From: Lachnospiraceae bacterium KGMB03038
Lineage (GTDB): Bacteria; Bacillota; Clostridia; Lachnospirales; Lachnospiraceae
Length of the DNA stretch: 64,000 nucleotides
Direction: 5' to 3'
NCBI GenBank assembly: GCA_007361935.1
Contig: CP041667.1
Span: 2,260,501 to 2,324,500 of the forward strand
Positions 37,999 through 46,439 of the stretch are shown piece by piece (positions within the stretch are counted from its first letter, which is position 1; each line of letters begins with the position of its first letter). The notes below the pieces were generated by a model. That model was not told the DNA's origin, searched no databases, and saw nothing but the letters and a program-made list of their open reading frames with translations. Both the position numbers and the translations under genes were made by a program.

Positions 37999-38349
37999 TT
38001 ATTCAATATCTTGATTTACAGGTGTTTTTAAAGTAATTGCATACACGGTATTTATCTGCAACGGGTAACTTTCTGCTATTTCTCCGTTGTAGTACACAAT
38101 AATTTCATCGCCAACAGAAACATCGGTATAGCTATCTTTGTTTTCTACATCTAATGAAACTTTACAACTTGCTCCATCAGGATAACTTTCCGTTTTGATA
38201 TTGATTATAATAAAATTGTCTTGAACTTCTTCCACAATTCCGGTAATATTTGGCTCATTTTCTATGATATAATCCATAGTTCGATTGTTACAGCCTCCTA
38301 ATCCTAATACGCAAATCAGTGTCAGAATGAATACTATACATCTTTTCAT
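37999..38349 (-). CDS. Predicted lipoprotein of unknown function
   Basis: 116 aa. Signal peptide with lipobox (VFILTLICVLGLGGC), then a small beta-rich domain (VQDNFIIINIKTESYPDG...VGDEIIVYYNGEI), similar in style to DUF3221-like OB-fold lipoproteins. Accessory gene of element C. Confidence 0.7.
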   Translation of the reverse strand: MKRCIVFILTLICVLGLGGCNNRTMDYIIENEPNITGIVEEVQDNFIIINIKTESYPDGASCKVSLDVENKDSYTDVSVGDEIIVYYNGEIAESYPLQINTVYAITLKTPVNQDIE

Positions 38350-38375
38350 ATTCGCACCTCATAAATCTGGATTTA

Positions 38376-38603
38376 TCACTCTGATGTCTCCATTGTAGTC
38401 TTGTCCTGTTCCAACTCAATCACATCCAAAATACCACAATTCAGGGCTTCGCAGATACGAACCAGCGTTTCCATGCTGATGTTTTTGCCTTTACCCATGT
38501 TGGCAATCATATTTGTGGTAAGACCGGCGGCAATCCGCAAGTCCTCTTTCCTCATATTGCGCTCAACCAGCGTGTGCCAGAGGGGTTTATAGCTTATGTG
38601 CAT
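38376..38603 (-). CDS. Cro/CI-type small HTH protein (element C)
   Basis: 75 aa, AGGAGG before ATG. KPLWHTLVERNMRKEDLRIAA...NMIANMGKGKNISMETLVRICEAL is the short HTH_26-like form. Upstream of the lipoprotein gene, 26 bp apart, so probably its regulator. Between it and the element end (38604-38746) no gene is seen. Confidence 0.8.
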   Translation of the reverse strand: MHISYKPLWHTLVERNMRKEDLRIAAGLTTNMIANMGKGKNISMETLVRICEALNCGILDVIELEQDKTTMETSE

Positions 38604-38746
38604 TTATCCTCCTGCCTTTCTCCCGGTTCCGGGGTTCCTGTTCCCATTATATCAAAGTTCTTGCTATTCCACAAACATTTCTTGACACAATCGCCGGTTC
38701 CGTCTGGATTGTGCTTTTCCTTTCTTTTCTTGATTACATCTACTTA

Positions 38747-38769
38747 GCCATGAGCTGTTTCATGCCCTG
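38747..38769 (-). other. 21-bp middle fragment of maff2 (plus D core) between elements C and D
   Basis: Read on the minus strand: core CA, then GGGCATGAAACAGCTCATGGC. It supplies codons QGMKQLMA of Maff2. It is the only native DNA left between two independent insertions, and fixes the C core within ATGGC and the D core at CA. Confidence 0.9.
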
Positions 38770-38864
38770 CGACTTTACTGATGTGCGATAAAGAAGTAAT
38801 AGAAATGTAAAAAATTTTGCCGTTCCTATCCGGCACTTGGCCATTGTGTCGGATAGGTCGGGCG

Positions 38865-40484
38865 TTAGGCTTCGGGCAAGTCAATCTTGCCGACAAAGCT
38901 GTAATAAATCTCAATGTCCTGCCTGCGGGTGCCGTTCTCGTCATAGCTACACTCATGCACGACGATTTTTTCAATCATTTCCCGCAAGAGGGTGGGGGTC
39001 AATTCCTCAAAGGCAAGGTGCTTTCGGACGATACCCATAAACTTTTCCGCGTTGACGGTGGCGGCCTGCGACTTGTCCAGTTCGGCCTGCAAAGCGGCGG
39101 CGCGGTCTTTCAGTTCCCGCTGTTCCTGCTCATAGTCTGCTGACAGTTCCATGAAACGCTCGTCACTGATTTTGCCGTTCACATTGTCCTCATACAGCCG
39201 CTTAATAATGCGGCTCACTTCGGCAATGCGCTCCTGCGCCTGTTCAAGCTGCCTGGTGGTTGCGGCGGTCTTTCTCTTGCCGCCGATCTCGTTCTGCTGG
39301 ATAAGCAGCTTCACAAAGCGGCTCTCATGCTTGGCGGCATACTCCGTCACTTGCCGGAGATTGGAGAGGACACCGGCGGTCAACAGGTCGGTGCGGATAA
39401 AGTGCGCCGTACAGTCGCGGGTGCGCTTCTTGTAGCTGCCGCAGATGTAACAGTCCTGCTTGCGGTTCTTGTTCTGATACCGCTGCTGGTACATCACATG
39501 GCCGCAGTCGGCGCAGAACAGCATACCGGAGAACAGCCCCACTTCATCATAGCGGTTCGGGCGTTTGCGCTGCTTGCGTAACTCCTGCACGCGCTCCCAT
39601 GTTTCCCGGTCTATGATAGGCTCATGGTGGTTCTCAAAAATGGCCTGCTTCTCCACGGGGTTCTCTACACTGTGTTTGACCTTGTAAGAGGGCTTTTCCG
39701 TCTTGAAGTTTACCAGACAGCCGGTGTACTCCCGGTTTTCGAGGATATGAACGACGGTGTTTGTCGCCCATTTACACTCATAGCCGGGGTGGTAGCGGCG
39801 TGTGCTGCCTGTCCTGCGGTATTCCAGCGTCCCCGGCGTGGGGATTTGCTGCTCCGTAAGCATACGGGCAATCTTGGTCGGGCCATTCCCGGCAAGGCAA
39901 AGCTGGTATATCTGCTGGACAACCGGCGCGGTTTCCTCGTCAACGATATAGTTCTCGTCCTCGTCCATGAGGTAGCCATAGACCGGCTTGCTGGTAACAG
40001 GCTTGCCGCTCATGCCTTTTGCTCGTTTTACTGCCTTGATTTTCTTGCTCGTATCTCTCACCAGCCATTCGTTGAACAGATTTCGCAGAGGGGTAAAATC
40101 GTTGTCCATGCTGCCGTTTGCGCTGTCCACATTGTCGTTGACAGCGATAAAACGCACTCCCTTTTGAGGGAACAGCATTTCCGTGTAAAACCCTACCTGC
40201 AAGTAGTTTCGCCCTAACCGGCTCATGTCCTTGACTATGACGGTTCCGACTTTCCCGGCTTCAATGTCTGCAAGCATGGCTTGAAAACCGGGTCTTTGAA
40301 AGTTCGCGCCGGAGAAGCCGTCGTCGGTGTACCAGCGCAGATTAGTAAAGCCGTTCTGCTTGGCGTAGGTTTCCAAAATCCTTTTCTGGTTCGATATGGA
40401 ATTACTCTCGCCTTGCAACTCGTCCTCATGGGACAATCTCGGATAAAGGGCGGTAATGAGGTTTTGGGTGGCTTGTCTTAACAT
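38865..40484 (-). CDS. Large serine recombinase of element D (intact)
   Basis: 539 aa. Resolvase domain with catalytic Ser in [13 protein letters not shown] and VKDMSRLGRNYLQVG, recombinase domain, zinc ribbon CADCGHVMYQ...CYICGSYKKRTRDC, coiled coil, and C-terminus IEIYYSFVGKIDLPEA. Closely related to the split recombinase of A, yet D sits in maff2 while A sits by a CRISPR array. Both junctions end in CA followed by GGG, so this recombinase probably accepts varied sites containing CAGGG. Confidence 0.95.
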   Translation of the reverse strand: MLRQATQNLITALYPRLSHEDELQGESNSISNQKRILETYAKQNGFTNLRWYTDDGFSGANFQRPGFQAMLADIEAGKVGTVIVKDMSRLGRNYLQVGFYTEMLFPQKGVRFIAVNDNVDSANGSMDNDFTPLRNLFNEWLVRDTSKKIKAVKRAKGMSGKPVTSKPVYGYLMDEDENYIVDEETAPVVQQIYQLCLAGNGPTKIARMLTEQQIPTPGTLEYRRTGSTRRYHPGYECKWATNTVVHILENREYTGCLVNFKTEKPSYKVKHSVENPVEKQAIFENHHEPIIDRETWERVQELRKQRKRPNRYDEVGLFSGMLFCADCGHVMYQQRYQNKNRKQDCYICGSYKKRTRDCTAHFIRTDLLTAGVLSNLRQVTEYAAKHESRFVKLLIQQNEIGGKRKTAATTRQLEQAQERIAEVSRIIKRLYEDNVNGKISDERFMELSADYEQEQRELKDRAAALQAELDKSQAATVNAEKFMGIVRKHLAFEELTPTLLREMIEKIVVHECSYDENGTRRQDIEIYYSFVGKIDLPEA

Positions 40485-40514
40485 AAAATCCTCCGTTTCC
40501 GACAGCCAGCCCCA

Positions 40515-40546
40515 CTATTCCGTGGTTTCATTGTACCACGGAATAG
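40515..40546 (-). promoter_or_regulatory. Perfect inverted repeat upstream of D recombinase
   Basis: CTATTCCGTGGT pairs with ACCACGGAATAG with a short spacer, 31 bp upstream of the start codon. Conserved with 4023-4047 in element A. Confidence 0.6.
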
Positions 40547-40595
40547 GGCGGGCTGTATAGCGGCAAAAGTGTAAAATCTGCTTCTTTATGATTTG

Positions 40596-40784
40596 TCAAA
40601 TTGCCGGTTTTTGTGTAGCAGCGGCTTCCGCTTCCAGTACCCGCGCCATTTTGTCGGCGGCGGTGGTGGTAGTGTCTTTCTTGAAATAGCCGGACACGAC
40701 AAGGACGGAATTGCCCATGCGGATTTCCGTCACGCAGTCGGGGCGGCGGGTGGTGCGGGTGTCGGGCTGCTTGTTATCTGCCAT
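40596..40784 (-). CDS. Transposon-encoded TnpW-family protein (element D)
   Basis: 62 aa, ATG after AAGGAGT. Same core as the A copy (VTEIRMGNSVLVVSGYFKKD); only the last few residues differ. Between dnaC-like gene and recombinase. Confidence 0.8.
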   Translation of the reverse strand: MADNKQPDTRTTRRPDCVTEIRMGNSVLVVSGYFKKDTTTTAADKMARVLEAEAAATQKPAI

Positions 40785-40798
40785 AGGCAATACTCCTT

Positions 40799-41641
40799 TC
40801 AGTCGGTAATCAGTTTCTTCATGCTCTCCATTTTCCGCTGCGCGGCTTCCTGCCGGAAGTTGTCGCCGGTAAAGCGTACCGGGACGCACATGGAAAGCAG
40901 GCGGTCATAAATCCGGGAATGGGCGGTGTCCTCCGGGTTCCGCAGGTCGTCCAGCGTGAGGTTGGTCGTGACGATCAGCGGCTTGCTGCTGCGGTAACGG
41001 CTGTCAATCACATTGAAAACCTGTTCCAGCCCGTATTCCGTCCCGCGCTCCATGCCGAAGTCGTCAATGATAAGCAGCGGATAGCGGCAAAGGCGGGAAA
41101 TGTACTCGTTGCGGTTCTCAAAGCTGGCGGCAAGGTCGTTGAGGATAAGGGCAAAGTTCGTCATGTGGACGGGGATTTCTTTCTCCATGAGGGCGTTTGC
41201 GATACAGCCCGCAAGATAGCTTTTCCCGGTTCCCACGCCGCCCCAGAACAGGCAGCCGATATTGTCGGCTCGCATATCCGCCCAATGCTCCACATACCGG
41301 CGGGCAATCCCGGCCTGCGGGTTCCTGCCGTTGTCGTTCTCAAAAGTCCAGTCCCGCATGGTGGGGTCGGTAAAGCCCCGGCGTTTCAGTTCTTCCACGG
41401 TGTCAAGGTGCCTGCGCCGCTTCTCGGCGGCCTCCCGTTCCTCGCGGGCGGTTCTCTGGCAGTCGCACTCTGCCGGGTGACGGTCACGGCCAAAGATAGC
41501 GGCCTTATCCGGCGCAAAATAGGCTTCTTTCGGCTTGCGGCACTTGCCGCAGTACAGTAAACCGTCCTCGCCGGTGTAGTCCTCCGGCTCCGGGGCGGTG
41601 GTCGTCATATTCTCCAAAACAGCGTTGATTTCGTTCTTCAT
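40799..41641 (-). CDS. DnaC/IstB-like AAA+ ATP-binding protein (element D)
   Basis: 280 aa, colinear with the A copy. Cys cluster CGKCRKPK...CDCQ, Walker A GGVGTGKS, Walker B LLIIDDFG. Start ATG 41641 overlaps the repA stop. Probably a helicase loader for element replication. Confidence 0.9.
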   Translation of the reverse strand: MKNEINAVLENMTTTAPEPEDYTGEDGLLYCGKCRKPKEAYFAPDKAAIFGRDRHPAECDCQRTAREEREAAEKRRRHLDTVEELKRRGFTDPTMRDWTFENDNGRNPQAGIARRYVEHWADMRADNIGCLFWGGVGTGKSYLAGCIANALMEKEIPVHMTNFALILNDLAASFENRNEYISRLCRYPLLIIDDFGMERGTEYGLEQVFNVIDSRYRSSKPLIVTTNLTLDDLRNPEDTAHSRIYDRLLSMCVPVRFTGDNFRQEAAQRKMESMKKLITD

Positions 41642-42489
41642 AAACTCTCGCCCTCCTTGCATGAGTAGTCTGGTATGCCCTTTTTCGGGGCTTTCTTTTT
41701 GTCGTTCCCCGCCCATATCCGCAGGGCGGCGGCATAGTTCTGGTAGCTTTTCCCGTTGGCGGCAAGGTAGCGGCTCATTTCCTCGATGAACCGTTCCAGC
41801 CTGTCGGGGTACTCTGCCTGCAACTCGTCGTATTCGGTCTGCGACAGAAAAATATTCTGGTATCGGCCATAGGGCGCGGGCGGCTCCCCACTCACTCCCT
41901 TTGTTTGGCTCTCTGTAAGGTTGTTTATAGTAGTTTGGTTAGGGGACGGTTTTCCGACCATCATAAGGTCGGTTTTCTGACCATCAGTAGGACGGTTTTC
42001 CGGCTCTATGAGGGTCGGATTTCCGGCCATCAGTTGGTCGGAAAACTGTACCTGTGGCACTCGCGGCACTTTGACATAAAGCCGGTTCGGTGCGGAGAAG
42101 CCGCCCCGTTCCCGTTCCAGCAGCCCCGCCATGTCCAGTTCATTAAGCGCCCCCTTTATGGTGGTGCTGCCCTTATCCAGTATTTCGGCTATCTCCGCGA
42201 TTGGATAGATAATATATATCCTGCCCTCGTCGTCCTGCCACTTGTTCTTCTGGGAGAGTGTGGAACGGTCTAACAGCAGCGAATACAGCAGCTTGGCGGT
42301 CTGGGAAATCTCCATTTTCAGCAGGAAACGGGGGTAGGGCAGATAGATAGGCAGCGGCGTGTCTGCCATGATATAATCAGCGATAGTATCACCTCCCTGT
42401 GTTCGGGTTGATTGTGGTGTTTTGTCACGCCTTAGAACGGCGTTTCCGGGGGAAAAGGATAAATGTATCGCGTACCCTTTGACACTCAC
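41638..42489 (-). CDS. Replication initiator protein A (element D)
   Basis: 283 aa in the longest form, highly similar to the A copy. Candidate starts: GTG 42489, ATC 42384 placed 6 nt after the conserved GGAGGT (42391-42396), or ATG 42369, 21 nt after it. The ATG of the A copy is AGG here, so only GTG and ATC positions are shared. Intragenic iteron-like repeats (about 41945-42030) as in A. Confidence 0.85.
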   Translation of the reverse strand: MSVKGYAIHLSFSPGNAVLRRDKTPQSTRTQGGDTIADYIMADTPLPIYLPYPRFLLKMEISQTAKLLYSLLLDRSTLSQKNKWQDDEGRIYIIYPIAEIAEILDKGSTTIKGALNELDMAGLLERERGGFSAPNRLYVKVPRVPQVQFSDQLMAGNPTLIEPENRPTDGQKTDLMMVGKPSPNQTTINNLTESQTKGVSGEPPAPYGRYQNIFLSQTEYDELQAEYPDRLERFIEEMSRYLAANGKSYQNYAAALRIWAGNDKKKAPKKGIPDYSCKEGESL

Positions 42490-42504
42490 GAAAAAAACCT
42501 TGAT

Positions 42505-42891
42505 TCATGCGGGTTTGAAAGGCTCTAAAGCGTGACATTTCTGCCTTTGTTTCCGCTTTCTCTCGGCGGCTTTGAGTTTCTTCATGCGTCCGGCGCAGTC
42601 GGGGCAGTATTTTCCCCGGTTGGATTTGGGGACAAATGCCGCCCCGCAGACCTCACACCGTTTCCGGCTCCCCCGGTACAAGAGGGCTGCGGCCAGTTCC
42701 CCGTCAAGGGGCAGGACAGCCACACGGAACCAGCGGCACATGAGGGAAAGGGAAATGCTTTGGACGCACACGCAAGGCTCCCCGTCGTCTAACAGCAGGC
42801 AGTTTCCCTCGTCGTAGTTACAGCACTCATGTACCAGCCGCCGCGCCCGCCGGTGCTGGCGGTAGTCCATGCGGGGCAGGTTATCGCTCAT
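42505..42891 (-). CDS. Cysteine-rich VLP-domain protein (element D)
   Basis: 128 aa, same length and cysteine layout as the A copy; start overlaps the relaxase 3' end by 11 bp. Function unknown. Confidence 0.85.
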   Translation of the reverse strand: MSDNLPRMDYRQHRRARRLVHECCNYDEGNCLLLDDGEPCVCVQSISLSLMCRWFRVAVLPLDGELAAALLYRGSRKRCEVCGAAFVPKSNRGKYCPDCAGRMKKLKAAERKRKQRQKCHALEPFKPA

Positions 42892-44500
42892 GGCTCTGCT
42901 CCTTTCTGCGGTGGGGTTCCTCCCGGCGCAAAATCTGGTCGATGTTCCGCTTGACGGTCTGCAACTCCTTGAACCGCTGTTTCTGTTCGTGGTAGGTGTT
43001 ATACAGGCCGTCTTTCTCGGAGATAAGCTGCTCGATCTCGGCCTGCAACGCTTTCCGGGCGGGCAGCTTGGTGATGCCATGCGCCTTGAAATACCGGGCG
43101 GCGGCTTCGGCTATGATAAAATCGCTCTCGTTTGCCTGCCGGTAGGCGGCGCGGGCTTTCTCGGATTTCTGCGCTTTCAGCCCGTCGCGGGTGGGCTTGG
43201 TCTTGGCATAGGCAAGTACCTGTTGCTGCAACTCCTTTTTCCCTTGTAGCTTCGTTTCCAGTGCTTTCAGTTCGCCGCTGGTCTGGCGCATTTCCTGATA
43301 GGCGGTATCAACGGCGGCTTCTAACTGCTCCGGGGAAGTAAAGCCGTATTCCTGATACACATTCAGCGTCGCGGCCATTTGTTTGAGGTTGTGCATGGTC
43401 GCCCAGCGTTCATAGCCCCGGCCTTTGCCCTCGGCCATTTTCTGCTCAATGTCCACAAGCCGCTGCACACCGTCCTGCTTCGGGGCGGTTTGTGGGGCTT
43501 TTGTGTTCCCATGCCGGGGGTATTCGAGTATGGCTGCGGCCTTTTCTGTGGCTCTGGCGGCGTTCTGCTCCAAAACGGAAAGGACAGCGGTGCGGTCAAA
43601 GTCGTCGCCCAGCTTCCGGGCGGTAATGGGCTTTGTCCTGTCCGGCGTGAGATAGGACAGCCGCCCCCGGCTCTCCTTGACGGTCACGCCCTCCCGCAGC
43701 AGCAGAGAGGAAAATTCGTCAAAGCTGGCGGCGGTGGCAAGGGCTTTCCGTATGGTCTGCCGCAGCTTCTCCTTGTTCGTTTCAAACTTGGTCTGCCGGG
43801 GCGTGATACCGCCTGCAATCATGGGGGCGTTCTGCTTGTCCAGCGCAGCCTGTCCCTTTTTCTGCGCCCAATACTCCCGGTCGGTCACGCGGTTCTTGCT
43901 GCCGTTCAAGAGGTCGATTTGGTAAAGCCCCTCCCGGTGGCACATCTCCATGACTTCGGATTTGAAGTAGCGCAAGGCAGCGTCGGTACAGCGGTGCTTG
44001 CAGCCGGCTTTCGTGTCGGCTGGCCTGTCCATGTAGGGCAGGAACGGTACTTCCTCTATCCGCAGGCTGTTAATGACGATATGCACATGGATATTGCCGC
44101 TGTGGTTGTGGCCGTCCGGGTGGGTGCATACAAGGGCTTGGTGGCCGGGGAAATGCTCGGCGCAAAACTTCTCGCCCAATGCCTGCGCCCGGTCTACGGT
44201 CAAGCCGTTGTCCGGCCCGTCCCGTGGGTCAAAGCTGATGATATAGTGGTGGCTTTTCACATCTTCCCGCCGCTGGTTCTTCCCATAGCGGAGATTTGCC
44301 CGCATACAGGCAACGGCAAAATCCTCCCCGCCGCAGTTCAGCGTTGACAGCCGGTAGTCCTCGCGGGGGATAAGCCTGCCGGTTTCATCAAGGACGGGCT
44401 TCATGGTAAACTCGTCATGCTCAAAGAGAAGATATTGTTCGGCGGCTCCGTAGTCGGCGTTTTTAGAGTTGATATGCTTGAGTGTTGCCAACTGCGTCAC
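42881..44500 (-). CDS. Relaxase/mobilization nuclease of element D (complete)
   Basis: 539 aa. N-terminal HUH nuclease: SKNADYGAAEQYLLFEHDE region, YIISFDPRD, then H-PDGHNHSGNIHVHIV metal-binding histidines near residue 130; long coiled-coil tail containing RGYERWATMHNLKQ shared with the B relaxase. Overlaps mobC by 38 bp. Complete reference for the truncated A copy. Confidence 0.93.
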   Translation of the reverse strand: MTQLATLKHINSKNADYGAAEQYLLFEHDEFTMKPVLDETGRLIPREDYRLSTLNCGGEDFAVACMRANLRYGKNQRREDVKSHHYIISFDPRDGPDNGLTVDRAQALGEKFCAEHFPGHQALVCTHPDGHNHSGNIHVHIVINSLRIEEVPFLPYMDRPADTKAGCKHRCTDAALRYFKSEVMEMCHREGLYQIDLLNGSKNRVTDREYWAQKKGQAALDKQNAPMIAGGITPRQTKFETNKEKLRQTIRKALATAASFDEFSSLLLREGVTVKESRGRLSYLTPDRTKPITARKLGDDFDRTAVLSVLEQNAARATEKAAAILEYPRHGNTKAPQTAPKQDGVQRLVDIEQKMAEGKGRGYERWATMHNLKQMAATLNVYQEYGFTSPEQLEAAVDTAYQEMRQTSGELKALETKLQGKKELQQQVLAYAKTKPTRDGLKAQKSEKARAAYRQANESDFIIAEAAARYFKAHGITKLPARKALQAEIEQLISEKDGLYNTYHEQKQRFKELQTVKRNIDQILRREEPHRRKEQSHER

Positions 44501-44861
44501 CTACTTTCTTGAGGACTTCATACTTGAGGGCGGCAAGGTCGGCTATGGCGGCGCGTACCTCGCCGGACAGCGCATTGTAGGGTGAGCCGTACTCGTTCAG
44601 ATACCGGGCAATCTGATTGAGGTTGCCGCCGATCCTGCCGTACTCGGCGGCCAGCTTCCCGACAGCGGAGAGCAGTTCATCATTGACCGCCGATACATGG
44701 ACAACGGGGCGTATGGTCGTGCGCCGTATCGCCTGCCGGAGAAATTCCGACTGGCTGATACCATAGGGCGCAAGCCGCGCTGTGAAGTCGGCGTATTCAT
44801 CTTCGGACAGCCGGGTTTTCACAACGCGGCTGCGGTGGGGCGTGTTGTATTTCTTTCGCAT
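44463..44861 (-). CDS. MobC-type mobilization protein (element D)
   Basis: 132 aa, ATG 44861 after GGAGG. KTRLSEDEYADFTARLAPYGISQSEFLRQAIRRT (ribbon-helix-helix-like) and the GGNLNQIARYLNEYG MobC motif. Binds oriT and assists the relaxase. Confidence 0.9.
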   Translation of the reverse strand: MRKKYNTPHRSRVVKTRLSEDEYADFTARLAPYGISQSEFLRQAIRRTTIRPVVHVSAVNDELLSAVGKLAAEYGRIGGNLNQIARYLNEYGSPYNALSGEVRAAIADLAALKYEVLKKVGDAVGNTQAYQL

Positions 44862-45077
44862 AGGCTGAAAACCTCCTCTCACTATTCTTATTGCTGACTT
44901 TTTTCGGATTTTGGGCGGAGAAAATTTCCTCTCACTCCTCCCATTGCTTAACTTTTCGGGAAATTACAAAAACTTTTTTTTGCATTTCGGCAGAAAAATC
45001 CCTCTATACCTCCCATTGGGCAACTTTTTGGAAAATAACAAAAACTGTTTTCAGCTTTTTCGCCCGTAAGGGCGTAT

Positions 45078-45110
45078 AGCAGGGTTTGGGGAAGGCACTC
45101 CCCAACAAGT
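45078..45110 (-). other. Candidate oriT of element D
   Basis: On the minus strand CTTGTTGGGGA-gtgcc-TTCCCCAAACCC; dyad TTGGGGA (45086-45092) / TCCCCAA (45099-45105), about 220 bp upstream of mobC. Same layout as the B site at 9895-9913. The 44862-45574 gap is otherwise without genes; it has repeated short A/T-rich motifs (about 44890-45070) reading CCTCCCATTG-type, possibly protein-binding sites. Confidence 0.6.
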
Positions 45111-45574
45111 TTCCCGCGAGGGGCAAAACCGCAGAATTGCGGATTTTGGCACCGTGGTAGAAACTTGCTCTTAGTAAGCCGCAGACTGCCCCTGTCCGGG
45201 CTTTTCCGTACATAGAGCGAACGGGGCGGGGCTTTCAGCCCGCTGTGCGCGGTCTTTTTTTTCTTTCGCCAAAGATACATTCAAAAGGCCGCCAGCTACC
45301 CGCTGTCCGGGGATTTTTCAAATTTTCTTTTGCCTTAGTAATCCGGGAAACAGGATTTTGGCAACCTACGGGGCAGAGAATTTTTCCTTTCACTCCCTAC
45401 AACACTGCGTTTTGAAATTTGCCAAACGGAGCAGGCAGCTTTTTCTGGCTTCACCTACCTACTACGGGTGACTTTGCGATTTTGCCAAATGGACAACAAA
45501 AAAAGCAGCAAATCTTTTTCAGACTTACTGCTTTCACTGGCCGCTGGTGGGCGGCTGGTATTCAGTTTTGGGGC

Positions 45575-45772
45575 TTATCGGTCAAAGCGAAACTTGAATA
45601 GTGCGGAGATTAGCTGCTGCTTCACATATTCCTCAACCTCGGCGTTAACCTGACCGTGTACTTTGGAAAAGTAGCGGATATATCCGGCATAGTGGGAAAG
45701 GACGGTGTCGATTGCGTCCGGGTCGCCCTCATGGGCTTTGACGATTGTTTCATAGGGGAGAAGTTTACTCAT
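45575..45772 (-). CDS. HTH_16-type helix-turn-helix protein (element D)
   Basis: 65 aa: LLPYETIVKAHEGDPDAIDTVLSHYAGYIRYFSK... same family as the B protein at 6658-6900. Overlaps the sigma-like gene by 8 bp. Confidence 0.78.
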   Translation of the reverse strand: MSKLLPYETIVKAHEGDPDAIDTVLSHYAGYIRYFSKVHGQVNAEVEEYVKQQLISALFKFRFDR

Positions 45773-46187
45773 GGTCTTTTCCCTCCATGAGCCGCCGTAG
45801 CCGCTGCAAGGCAAGCTGGATATGCCGCCCCGCTGTGCTGCGTGTCCGGCCAATATGTACGCCGATCACTCGCTGCGGCTGGCGCAGGAAATAGTAACGG
45901 AAAATCTCTTCCTGTGTCTGCTCCGGCAAGAGGGCAAGGGCGGCGGCAAGTTCCGCATGGTACAGAACGGCGGTCTGGCCGCAGGCGGTAAAAAGATATT
46001 CTTCAAGCTGCTCCGGTTCGGCAAGCTGGACAAACTTCTCATTCATCAGATAGTCAAGAGAAACTTCCCGTTCCCACCTCCGGCGCAGCTTTAAGATTAT
46101 ATCTATGGCTGCGTGACGAATGACAATCTTGCAAAAGGCATTGAATGTGTACTGGATATGCACTTTGTAGGCTTCATCTTCGGTCAT
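45765..46187 (-). CDS. Sigma-70 region 4-like regulator (element D)
   Basis: 140 aa, ATG 46187 after GGGGGA. EREVSLDYLMNEKF, then LPEQTQEEIFRYYFLRQPQRVIGVHIGRTRSTAGRHIQLAL split as two helices of a region 4 domain. Pairs with the HTH_16 gene, probably regulating D's mobilization genes. Confidence 0.8.
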   Translation of the reverse strand: MTEDEAYKVHIQYTFNAFCKIVIRHAAIDIILKLRRRWEREVSLDYLMNEKFVQLAEPEQLEEYLFTACGQTAVLYHAELAAALALLPEQTQEEIFRYYFLRQPQRVIGVHIGRTRSTAGRHIQLALQRLRRLMEGKDHE

Positions 46188-46218
46188 GGAAATTCCCCCT
46201 CTCTGAATAATAGTGCGG

Positions 46219-46368
46219 GGCGGCAGCACTCCTTGCTGTCGCCCCTTGATTGCCTATCTGCAAAGGCGGGCGGGGCTGTCAACGGCGGCGCATATGCGCC
46301 GTTCATCTTGACTGTTGACTGGCTCGGCTGGCTTTGCCATTTGAGTGTAATTGCTTATTCTTTTTTTA
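46219..46368. repeat. 150-bp direct repeat, copy 1 (copy 2 at 47701-47850)
   Basis: Both copies run from GGCGGCAGCAC through CCTTGCTGTCGCC, the palindrome GGCGCATATGCGCC and a closing TTGCTTATTC with T run. They are upstream regions of two sigma-like genes, one intact and one broken, and they bracket the TrmH-type gene. Records a tandem duplication or recombination event in D. Confidence 0.85.
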
Positions 46369-46439
46369 TTTGCAGACTTTTGAGGTAGAACGCCTGCTCC
46401 TCCCTTTTCTCTGGCTCACTCTCAAAAGGGTTATGCTGT

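Larger units (their letters stand above)
26871..38751. mobile_element. Element C: MobQ-type mobilizable element with serine recombinase, in maff2
   Basis: 11.9 kb bounded by GCCAT (ATGGC on the minus strand) at 26866-26870 and 38747-38751. Removing it joins CAGCTC-ATGGC to GGGCGGC and restores Maff2 codons QLMAGGG. Contents: serine recombinase, small protein, VapE-type helicase, primase, relaxase, RlmA/TlrB-like methyltransferase, small rep genes and an accessory regulator block. Confidence 0.88.

Noticed and set aside
38650..38795. Membrane-protein fragment reading rightward (GSVWIVLFLSFLDYIYL)
   Set aside because: No start codon or ribosome site, and it runs across two element junctions; treated as intergenic.
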